Origin: Pseudomonadota bacterium
GTDB lineage: Bacteria > Pseudomonadota > Gammaproteobacteria > Halothiobacillales > Halothiobacillaceae
Reading direction: 5' to 3'
Assembly (NCBI GenBank): GCA_021801265.1
Contig: JAJYYE010000003.1
Location: 39,874 to 103,873, forward strand
DNA length: 64,000 nt
Positions 57,425 through 64,000 of this stretch are shown here, one piece after another; position 1 is the stretch's first letter, and each line of letters starts with the position of its first letter. The notes under the pieces are model-generated. The model had not been told where the DNA came from, ran no database searches, and saw only the letters and a program-made list of their open reading frames with translations. A program made the translations under genes and the position numbers.

Positions 57425-58294
57425 ATGATGAATCTGGGAAATGTGAGTTTGAAAGGGTTCATAGAAATTCAGAATCTGAAGGTGACTTTTGGTCAGAAGG
57501 GTAACCTGGTGGAGGCGGTCAGTGGAATTTCCATTCATATTAACCCCGGTGAATTCGTATCAATTGTTGGGCCGTCCGGATGTGGAAAATCCACCTTATT
57601 AAATGCTGTTGCGGGGTTTGTCAAACCTTCAAGTGGAAAGTTATTACTCGATGGTCAAGAGATTAAGGGCCCTGGCGCTGATCGAGGCATGGTTTTCCAG
57701 CAATATTCATTATTCCCTTGGATGTCGGTTCGCAAGAATGTGGAGTTCGGCCTGAAGATGGCCGGCAAGGGACGCAGTGAATGTGAGAGTGCTGCCAGGA
57801 CCTTGCTGGGGCTCGCAGGGCTTTTGGCCTTTGAGAACCATTATCCCGATCAGCTATCCGGGGGTATGCGGCAGCGAGTCGGCATTGTTCGGGCCTTGGC
57901 CACCAGTCCCCAAGTGTTGTTAATGGATGAGCCATTTGGTGCACTGGATGCCCAGACGCGCGTGGTGATGCAGGAAATTCTCACCAACATGTGGCAGCGG
58001 TTCCGCCTTTCCGTCCTGTTTATTACCCATGACATAGATGAATCCATTTTTCTTTCCGACCGGCTCTATGTCATGACGGCCCGACCCGGAAAAATCAAGG
58101 CTGAAATCGAAATCCCCCTCCCCCGTCCACGGGTACCTGAAATGGCGGACTCTCCCGAATTTCTTAAATTAAGGCAGGAGCTCCATACCCTGATTCGAGA
58201 AGAGAGCTTGCGGGCGATGGGGGGGGAGATTCAGGAAGGATTGGGGGGGTTCGATGTAGAGGTTGGTCCTAAAGGCATTAAAGAGCTTATATAG
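57425..58294 (+). CDS. NitT/TauT ABC transporter ATPase
   Basis: A 289-residue ATPase of the SsuB/TauB type. Walker A is GPSGCGKS, signature LSGGMRQR and Walker B LLMDEPFGALD. Start ATG 57425 (or the next codon) lies 2 bp after the permease stop, so the two are coupled. A Gly-rich acidic tail near residues 260-280 is unusual for the family. Confidence 0.87.
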   Translation: MMNLGNVSLKGFIEIQNLKVTFGQKGNLVEAVSGISIHINPGEFVSIVGPSGCGKSTLLNAVAGFVKPSSGKLLLDGQEIKGPGADRGMVFQQYSLFPWMSVRKNVEFGLKMAGKGRSECESAARTLLGLAGLLAFENHYPDQLSGGMRQRVGIVRALATSPQVLLMDEPFGALDAQTRVVMQEILTNMWQRFRLSVLFITHDIDESIFLSDRLYVMTARPGKIKAEIEIPLPRPRVPEMADSPEFLKLRQELHTLIREESLRAMGGEIQEGLGGFDVEVGPKGIKELI

Positions 58295-58607
58295 GTTAAC
58301 CAGTCATTGCTTGGAAAATATTTTCACGCATTGCATAGGGTTGGTTTGTCATGTATCTGGGTATGGATAAATACCGTAATCAGGAATGGTGGGCTTTATC
58401 CATAGGGATAATCGCCCCATGCATGATTATATATCATATTATTCTCTTCACTCGACCTTGGTGTGTTCCATTGTTTTAGCTGATTTTTAAAATATTTTGG
58501 CGCTGTTTATTTTTATAAGATGTCATGACATGTCTTGATGTTTTTTGTTTCCCTGTCTTTTTAATCGGAATTATTTTGTCGATTGATACGCTAAGGAGTG
58601 ATTTAAC
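58295..58607 (+). promoter_or_regulatory. AT-rich control region before the 1190-residue oxidoreductase
   Basis: A 313-bp gap with lower GC than its neighbours and no gene. It contains the palindrome at 58520-58531 and a good ribosome site AAGGAG just before the next start. No sigma-54 element fits (TTTGGCGC near 58496 lacks the -12 GC). Confidence 0.4.
58517..58536. promoter_or_regulatory. Overlapping palindromes, candidate GntR operator
   Basis: ATGTCATGACAT (58520-58531) is a perfect palindrome and GACATGTC (58527-58534) overlaps it; together they span AAGA...TCTT. HutC/GntR operators often centre on TGTC/GACA, and the GntR-cluster promoter has a related repeat. Confidence 0.45.
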
Positions 58608-61600
58608 ATGGCCCGACTTGAATTGAGTCTTGCAGGATTTGGTTATGATGACATTTATCGGGCTGATCGATTGCCCGCGCTTGATGCATTGTTTTTACAG
58701 TTCCTTGAGGAAAATTCGTCGAGTGTCGGAGCGCAGTTCCGCTTGTACCGCGGCGGTGAAAATCTTGGTTCGATCTCGGAGTCTGATCTTCTTATTGCCG
58801 CGGCAAAACAGTTGGAGGACTTTCTGGTACAGGTTTTCGGCGTGGAAATTGATCGAAGCGCACTCCGATTACAGCAGGATCAGGATGATCCTATTCATGC
58901 GTTTAAGGAAAAAATGGTCAAGCCAACGTTAAAGCGGCGTCATTGTGTGCCCGAGCACTCCTTTGAGGAGCTTGATGACTTGCTTCAGGCCAAGCTGGCT
59001 ACCGGCACGGTACTCGATCCAGAACTCGCCATCGCAAGTCTTTGGCTTGATGCCGTAAAGTGCAGTGACACGCAGACCCTTGACCTGATCAAACAATGGG
59101 TATCCGCGGCGAATCACTCCGTATCTGGCCGTCATCGGGTGGCTGGGTGGGTCAGCTTCAACCTGCCTCGCAAAGTGATCCCCCTTGAGTTAGTCCCTAC
59201 CTTACCTTTGAAAGATGATCCTTTTGGTCGAGTGAGTGGCTTACCTGAACGACAACGTCATCGGGACGGATTCAACTTGACGGATGCACGGTTCACTTTG
59301 CGTCAGGCCATGGATCAGGTGCATTACTGTGTATATTGTCATGAGCATGAAGGCGATTTTTGCTCCAAGGGGCTTCCGGATCGAGAACAGGGCGGCTTTC
59401 GTTCCAACGTGCTTGGCGTGGAGCTTAATGGTTGTCCCCTGGAGGAGCGAATATCCGAAGCTCACGGCTTGAAGCGTGGGGGCTATACCTTGGGTGCCCT
59501 GTCCGTGATCATGATTGATAATCCCTTGGTACCGGCCACGGGTCATCGCATCTGTAACGACTGCATGAAAAGCTGCATCTACCAGAAGCAGTCGCCGGTG
59601 GACGTGCCTCAGATAGAAACCAGAATCCTGACCGATGTGTTGTCCTGGACGTGGGGTTTTGAACTCTATTACCTGCTCACCCGTTGGAATCCGCTCAATC
59701 GGGAGCGCCCTTATGCGCTCCCTCATCACGGGACGTCCGTCTTGTGCGTGGGTACGGGGCCGGCCGGTTTCAATCTTTCCCATCATTTACTCCATGCCGG
59801 ATTTGGTGTGGTGGCTGTGGATGGTCTGAAGATCGAACCCCTGCTCGAAGTGTGGACAGGATCACCGGGGCAAGCACCCATGCCAATTCAACATATTTCC
59901 CAGCTGAACGAGCCTCTGGAGGATCGCATTACACTCGGGTTTGGGGGGGTGGCTGAATATGGCATCACTGTACGATGGGACAAGAATTTCCTGAAGTTGG
60001 TCTATCTGACCTTGGCGCGCAACCCCTATTTCCGTGTGTACGGCGGGGTCCGTTTTGGCGGCACTCTGACCACCGAGGATGCGTGGTCGCTGGGATTTGA
60101 TCATATCGCCCTGGCCACCGGTGCGGGCAAACCGACGGTAGTGCCCATCAAAAACAATTTGGCCCATGGCATTCGTCAGGCGAGTGATTTTCTCATGGCC
60201 CTGCAACTGACCGGGGCGGCCAAGAAGGACAGTCTCACCAATCTGCAAGTTCGTATGCCCGCCCTAGTTGTGGGTGGAGGCCTAAGTGCCATTGATACGG
60301 CAACGGAGATTCAAGCCTATTACATCCGCCAGGTTGAGAAGCTTCTGGTACGTTATGAGCGTCTGCTAGACGCGGCATTCTGGACTGAGCTGGAAGACCC
60401 AGGTGAGCGCGAGGTATTGGCGGAGTTTCTGGGTCATGGTCGACAGGTGCGTGCCGAGCGTGCCAGAGCCTCCGTGCAAGGGGAAACGCCTGATTTTTCC
60501 CGCCTGTTGCATCAGTGGGGTGGTGTTACCGTGGCTTATCGGCGGGGCATGAACGAATCGCCTGCCTATTTGAGGAACCACGAGGAAATCGACAAGGCGT
60601 TGGAGGAGGGAATTCTTTACGCGGAAGGCATGGATCCATTGGAAGCCAGACTGGATCAGCGGGGTCATGTGTCCGGTTTGGTGTGTCGTCGACTGGTCAA
60701 GGATGATGAGGGTGCATGGCTTGATGTCGGTGAACTGGTTGAGTTTCCCGCGCGTTCTGTTTTCATGGCGGCGGGGAGTAGTCCCAACACGGTTTACAAT
60801 CGGGAGCATCCTGGCAGTTTCGTGATGAGTGGCAAATACTTTGCGACCTACCGTATTGGTGACGACCCTGAACATTTGTTACCGGCAGTGGAAGTCGGTC
60901 ATGTGAAGGAGCGGGACACCGGGTTTTTCACGTCCTATCGCCGAAACGGTCAGCAGGTGAGTGTCTACGGGGACAACCATCCCTTGTTTCAGGGAAGTGT
61001 AGTGAAAGCCATGGCCTCGGCCAAACGGGGGGCAAGAGAAATCATCCGTCTCTATGAGGATAGGTTGATCGCGAATTCTGATCGCATTGAGGCGAGTCAC
61101 GCCACTTGGTTGCAATTGGTCGCTCGGTTGGATGACGCCTTGCGGCCTCGTATTGCTCACATTGAGCGGCTGAGCGATCATCTGACCCGGATCACGGTGC
61201 GAGCACCCCAAGCGGCACGGCATTGGATGCCCGGACAAATCTACCGATTGCAGAACTATCACGCCCAGGCCTCTCGAATCGGGGATACGCTCCTGCACAT
61301 GGAAGGCATGGCCGTCGATGGTGTGGACGTCGATAAAATATCGGGAGAAATCAAGCTATTGGTGAATCTGGTCGGCACCTCTACGCGGATTGCTTCTCGC
61401 CTGCAGGTGGGTGAACCGGTGGTACTCATGGGGCCAACGGGGACTGGGCTGCCCATGCCGGAGAACAGCGTGGTCACGGTCATGGGCGGCCACTCGGCGG
61501 TCACCAGCGCGATTGACGGAAGCACTGCCTGGCGTGCCGCCGGAAATAAGGTGATATTTATCGGCCACTTCCGGGATGCAGCGCGTGCCAAACCGGTTCA

Positions 61601-62180
61601 GGCTATCATGGAAATCCTCTCGGACCAGGCGATCTGGATCTTTGACAATGGCCCTGGTTTGGCGTGCTCTCGCCCCCAAGATCGGTGTTTTGTTCACGGG
61701 GTGGATAACTATTTGCAGGATTGCCTGAAAAATACAGGGGCCCATTGGGATTGGCTCAGTCAGACCGACAGTCTTATTCTGTCCGACCAGCCTCCGGTTA
61801 TGGATCAAGTGGCAACCGCCCTTAGGGGCTATTTGAAGCCCATGCTCAAGCAAGGCCTTACGGCGGTGGCCTCAGTCAATAGTCCCATGCAATGCATGAT
61901 GAAGGAGGTCTGTGCCCAATGTCTGTGCCGACACCATGATCCAGATACCAAGGAACCTACTGGTGTGGTATTTTCCTGTTTTAACCACCATCAACCCTTG
62001 TTTGAGGTGGACTTTGTCAATCTGCAGGCTCGGCAGGGACAGAACAGTGTTCAGGAAAAAGTGGGGAATCAGTGGTTATCTTTTCTGTTGGGCAACGAGG
62101 GCGCGCCCTCGGAGGACAATCCGTTGACTTCAGCCCAAGCGGTGGTCTGTCATGAGACGCTCCAGGCGTTGATCCCGTGA
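58608..62180 (+). CDS. Multi-domain FAD/Fe-S oxidoreductase (GltD/NfnB-like core plus FNR-type reductase)
   Basis: A 1190-residue protein. An N-terminal region (1-230) of unknown fold precedes Cys motifs C241-x2-C244-x7-C252 and C316-x2-C319-x3-C323, which resemble Fe-S ligands of GltD/dihydropyrimidine-dehydrogenase proteins. FAD and NAD(P) Rossmann motifs follow (GTGPAG near 382, VVGGGLSAIDTA near 554). A ferredoxin-reductase module (about 848-1090; MPGQIYRLQ) ends in a PyrK-like cluster motif C1096-x5-C1102-x2-C1105-x-C1107-x16-C1124. It could move electrons between NAD(P)H and the ferredoxins encoded upstream, possibly with bifurcation. Overlaps the next gene by GTGA. Confidence 0.78.
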   Translation: MARLELSLAGFGYDDIYRADRLPALDALFLQFLEENSSSVGAQFRLYRGGENLGSISESDLLIAAAKQLEDFLVQVFGVEIDRSALRLQQDQDDPIHAFKEKMVKPTLKRRHCVPEHSFEELDDLLQAKLATGTVLDPELAIASLWLDAVKCSDTQTLDLIKQWVSAANHSVSGRHRVAGWVSFNLPRKVIPLELVPTLPLKDDPFGRVSGLPERQRHRDGFNLTDARFTLRQAMDQVHYCVYCHEHEGDFCSKGLPDREQGGFRSNVLGVELNGCPLEERISEAHGLKRGGYTLGALSVIMIDNPLVPATGHRICNDCMKSCIYQKQSPVDVPQIETRILTDVLSWTWGFELYYLLTRWNPLNRERPYALPHHGTSVLCVGTGPAGFNLSHHLLHAGFGVVAVDGLKIEPLLEVWTGSPGQAPMPIQHISQLNEPLEDRITLGFGGVAEYGITVRWDKNFLKLVYLTLARNPYFRVYGGVRFGGTLTTEDAWSLGFDHIALATGAGKPTVVPIKNNLAHGIRQASDFLMALQLTGAAKKDSLTNLQVRMPALVVGGGLSAIDTATEIQAYYIRQVEKLLVRYERLLDAAFWTELEDPGEREVLAEFLGHGRQVRAERARASVQGETPDFSRLLHQWGGVTVAYRRGMNESPAYLRNHEEIDKALEEGILYAEGMDPLEARLDQRGHVSGLVCRRLVKDDEGAWLDVGELVEFPARSVFMAAGSSPNTVYNREHPGSFVMSGKYFATYRIGDDPEHLLPAVEVGHVKERDTGFFTSYRRNGQQVSVYGDNHPLFQGSVVKAMASAKRGAREIIRLYEDRLIANSDRIEASHATWLQLVARLDDALRPRIAHIERLSDHLTRITVRAPQAARHWMPGQIYRLQNYHAQASRIGDTLLHMEGMAVDGVDVDKISGEIKLLVNLVGTSTRIASRLQVGEPVVLMGPTGTGLPMPENSVVTVMGGHSAVTSAIDGSTAWRAAGNKVIFIGHFRDAARAKPVQAIMEILSDQAIWIFDNGPGLACSRPQDRCFVHGVDNYLQDCLKNTGAHWDWLSQTDSLILSDQPPVMDQVATALRGYLKPMLKQGLTAVASVNSPMQCMMKEVCAQCLCRHHDPDTKEPTGVVFSCFNHHQPLFEVDFVNLQARQGQNSVQEKVGNQWLSFLLGNEGAPSEDNPLTSAQAVVCHETLQALIP

Positions 62181-62497
62181 ATACTCCAGTAGGTAGTTCA
62201 GCACCGCGTGAGATTCGTTATCACAGAGCATCTAACGAACTGGAGTGTGTGTGGTCTGATGGCAGCCGAAGTCGCTATCGGGGGGCCGATTTACGCGGTG
62301 CGTGCCACTGCGCATTCTGTGTGTCGATTTCGTCGATTGGTCGGTTGATCGACCAGGATGCCCGCGCATTTCTTGTTGCATCTGTGGTTAACGTGGGTAG
62401 TTACGGCATCCAGATCATCTTTCAGGATGGGCATGACAGAGGCATTTACCCCTGGGTTTACCTTCGGGGGCTTCCATCCTTGGACGGCGGATCTTGA
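62177..62497 (+). CDS. DUF971-family protein
   Basis: A 106-residue protein matching the DUF971 (gamma-butyrobetaine-hydroxylase-like N-terminal) domain, with SNELECVWSDGSRSRYRG, a CHCAFC-type Cys set (CHCAFC, residues 46-51), and a GSYGIQIIFQDGHDRGIY pattern. The family is small and of unknown role, often near Fe-S cluster assembly genes. GTG start overlaps the upstream stop, so it is translationally coupled to the 1190-residue oxidoreductase and likely its maturation factor or partner. Confidence 0.78.
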   Translation: MNTPVGSSAPREIRYHRASNELECVWSDGSRSRYRGADLRGACHCAFCVSISSIGRLIDQDARAFLVASVVNVGSYGIQIIFQDGHDRGIYPWVYLRGLPSLDGGS

Positions 62498-62706
62498 GGG
62501 AAGACCGACCGGGCGAAGGTAAATGCAAACCCTGCTTGGCTTTCGGGGTAATCCCCCCCTTTTTTAGTCGCACTTAAAAAACTGCATTCGATTATTCGGA
62601 CTTGGGACCGAACCACCCGGTCATCGATGCGGCAGAAAGGTTGGAATTTCCGGGGGTACTTAATTTTCTTAAGAAGCGCTAAGTGGGTACGCAAATTCAA
62701 AAAAGC

Positions 62707-62730
62707 AAAAAGGCCGCTTGACGCAGCCTT
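62707..62730 (-). terminator. Intrinsic terminator for the minus-strand small gene
   Basis: On the minus strand, AAGGCTGC pairs with GCGGCCTT (one G-T wobble) around a five-base loop GTCAA and runs into a T-tract. It lies about 50 bp downstream of the stop of the small membrane gene at 62782-62994. Between the DUF971 stop and this hairpin (62498-62700) I see no convincing gene; the 80-codon minus frame there resembles nothing I know. Confidence 0.65.
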
Positions 62731-62781
62731 CCTGACATATTTGGTGGGCTATTCTCCATCGAAAGTCCACATATGGCGCCA

Positions 62782-62994
62782 TTAAATACAGTAAAAAACA
62801 AGAGTTACTGTCAAAGTTACTGCCACCAAAGTAAGGCAGTAAACGATGACTAAAAGCAGCCTGCCCCCACTCATCGCAAACTTATCCACCATCCATGGAA
62901 CGAAGGTAACACCAATTCCAAATAACAAATCTGCCCAGAACCCGGTATATAAAAATAATTTATTTATAAAATAATTAATTTTATATGACATCAA
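62782..62994 (-). CDS. Small membrane protein
   Basis: A 70-residue protein with two hydrophobic helices (about 15-35 and 43-68), GC-poor and Lys/Phe-rich at the N-terminus. It is followed by an intrinsic terminator on its strand, which supports expression. I recognise no family. Confidence 0.45.
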   Translation of the reverse strand: MMSYKINYFINKLFLYTGFWADLLFGIGVTFVPWMVDKFAMSGGRLLLVIVYCLTLVAVTLTVTLVFYCI

Positions 62995-63058
62995 CTAATT
63001 TCAATATAGTTAGAACTGAGTTTTTTTGCTGGGTGCCAAAGCCTCTTGACAAGGAATC

Positions 63059-63499
63059 TTAAACCCCACCATGCCTCGCCCAAAATTCTGCCGGGGTGAG
63101 GATGGCATACTGATCGGCCAATGCCAGAAGATCCTTGTCCCCTGTGATGAGGTATTGAACAGCGTGCGATTCTTGGGCGGCCATCAAAGTGCCCAAAATG
63201 GGTTGATCAAAGGCATCTCGCAAATTCGGGTCGTTTACTTTGATGGGTTCAACCTGTTCTGCATCGATGGCCAAGATATCAACCAGATCATCCATTTCAG
63301 CGGCTGATAACCCATGCCATGCAGATAACCTCGGTAATACGCGGCGTAATTCGTCAAAAATGTATTGAGAAAGCACCACCTCTATCGCACCGTGCCGCCA
63401 TGCCGCCACAATTTTGCCTGGCACACTATTCGGATAGGCGATACCAGACAGAAGCACATTCGTGTCTAGGACCACACTCAAACGGTGATTTAGTGCCAT
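63059..63499 (-). CDS. PIN-domain toxin (VapC-like / PilT N-terminal)
   Basis: A 146-residue PIN ribonuclease, the toxin of a type II module. The acidic residues are visible: Asp in SVVLDTNVLLSGI, Glu near EEL-type FDELRRVL, and Asp in LITGDKDLLAL. ATG 63499 lies 4 bp after the antitoxin stop; an upstream frame to 63637 overlaps the antitoxin. It belongs to the COG1569-like putative toxin group with DTNVLLSG. Confidence 0.82.
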   Translation of the reverse strand: MALNHRLSVVLDTNVLLSGIAYPNSVPGKIVAAWRHGAIEVVLSQYIFDELRRVLPRLSAWHGLSAAEMDDLVDILAIDAEQVEPIKVNDPNLRDAFDQPILGTLMAAQESHAVQYLITGDKDLLALADQYAILTPAEFWARHGGV

Positions 63500-63503
63500 T
63501 GCG

Positions 63504-63794
63504 TTAGCCTGGATCCTGCGGTGTGCGTTCCGCACGCAAAGCCGCCACGGCCGCATCAATTTCAGCAAGGCCTTCTGCCTCGGGTACTGCAGCAAAGCCC
63601 TGCTCAAGGCGTTTTGAGAGTGATTCAAACCGGGCATTCATGCGGCGAATCCGCTCAAAAAGACGGGCATCCACCAAAGCGGCTACCGGTTTACCATCTT
63701 TGTTAATCACGATGCTGTCATGGCGGTATTGCACCTGATTGAGCATTTCCCCCAGGTTTTGCCGAAAAGCCACGGCATTGGTTTGGGTAATCAT
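63504..63794 (-). CDS. Phd/YefM-type antitoxin
   Basis: A 96-residue antitoxin. The N-terminal fold AVAFRQNLGEMLNQVQYRHDSIVINKDGKPVAALV has the Phd pattern, followed by a helical tail that would bind the PIN toxin. ATG 63794 has GAGGA upstream; the frame to 63872 does not. It lies upstream of the toxin in the usual order. Confidence 0.82.
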   Translation of the reverse strand: MITQTNAVAFRQNLGEMLNQVQYRHDSIVINKDGKPVAALVDARLFERIRRMNARFESLSKRLEQGFAAVPEAEGLAEIDAAVAALRAERTPQDPG

Positions 63795-63874
63795 GGCGTA
63801 TTCCTCACTATTTATATCATATTGATCATTATGGTCGAGTTGATTGAAAACACAAGTTGTGAACACAAGCAATA

Positions 63875-64000
63875 TGTCAACGCCGACTGAAAAGTGACCC
63901 CTTTGGCGGTCAAATCGCCGAAATAAAATTGACCCCCTTGGGCTCGTTTACGGTCTCCGGTTGAGTCACGGTACCGGCCTTTCGCTTGTTCCTCAGCCGA
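63875..64000. mobile_element. Probable end of an IS21-family element
   Basis: From about 63875 (TGTCAACGCCGACTGAAAAG) the sequence has the end style of IS21 elements. A repeated motif of the form AAA-x-TGACCCC occurs at 63891-63901 and again near 63926-63936, like the internal repeats at IS21 termini. The rest of the element lies outside the window, so family and completeness are uncertain. Confidence 0.4.

Noticed and set aside
58496..58512. TTTGGCGC-like possible fourth sigma-54 promoter
   Set aside because: The -12 GC is absent at the required distance.
62458..62700. 80-codon minus-strand ORF after DUF971
   Set aside because: No recognisable features, overlaps the end of the DUF971 gene, and lies beyond the terminator of the gene before it on the same strand.

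Overview
The window reads as ordinary proteobacterial chromosome with accessory islands. It carries respiratory flexibility genes (a bd-type oxidase and a complete NO reductase operon), sulfur-handling proteins (rhodanese, two NitT/TauT-type ABC importers, an AprA-like flavoprotein), cyanase, and a TonB/phosphoesterase locus. This content fits a gamma- or betaproteobacterial chemolithotroph of the sulfur-oxidiser type. That assignment is inference; no rRNA or other phylogenetic marker is present and I see no tRNA.

Layout. 1-7.8 kb: cydDC (cydD cut by the left edge), a small lipoprotein, cydAB of the short, cyanide-insensitive-like type, and two small membrane proteins. 7.7-10.4 kb: a LysR regulator divergent from pirin and nitroreductase genes, closed by a strong terminator. 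10.5-17.9 kb: two tandem WXXGXW lipoproteins, then a translationally coupled tripartite RND efflux operon whose first gene carries an apparent 152-bp MITE inserted in frame. 18.1-28.7 kb: cyanase, then a sigma-54-controlled set (OsmC-like, acyl-CoA-dehydrogenase-fold flavoprotein, rubredoxin-FAD reductase fusion, double rhodanese, CopD-like membrane protein), the sigma-54 activator itself, and a divergent NitT/TauT ABC importer with its own sigma-54 promoter. 29-40.2 kb: exbD-tonB-receptor-exbB-phosphoesterase, preceded on the same strand by an ABC importer of the Fe3+/2-aminoethylphosphonate type. 40.5-49.6 kb: a HAD hydrolase, then the NO-stress/denitrification block (membrane protein, nnrS, hemerythrin-domain protein, nsrR-like regulator, norCBEFQD) with NsrR-type palindromes. 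49.7-50.5 kb: a 5'-truncated IS30 transposase. 50.6-62.5 kb: a GntR-led cluster with an AprA-like flavoprotein, dicluster ferredoxin, HEAT-repeat protein, 7Fe ferredoxin, ABC importer whose binding protein ends in a NosL-like domain, a 1190-residue multi-domain oxidoreductase and DUF971. 62.8-64 kb: a small membrane protein, a Phd/PIN toxin-antitoxin pair and the probable end of an IS21-family element.

The most striking signal is regulatory. Three near-consensus sigma-54 promoters (about 18.93, 25.57 and 50.67 kb) head the two otherwise unrelated import-plus-redox clusters. The only sigma-54 activator in the window sits beside two of them, and the same CAATGT/ACATTG half-sites lie upstream of all three. 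I infer a regulon for uptake and oxidative or reductive processing of a small anion or organosulfur/nitrogen compound; the substrate cannot be read from sequence. The 50.6-62.5 kb cluster is the best candidate for an undescribed pathway.
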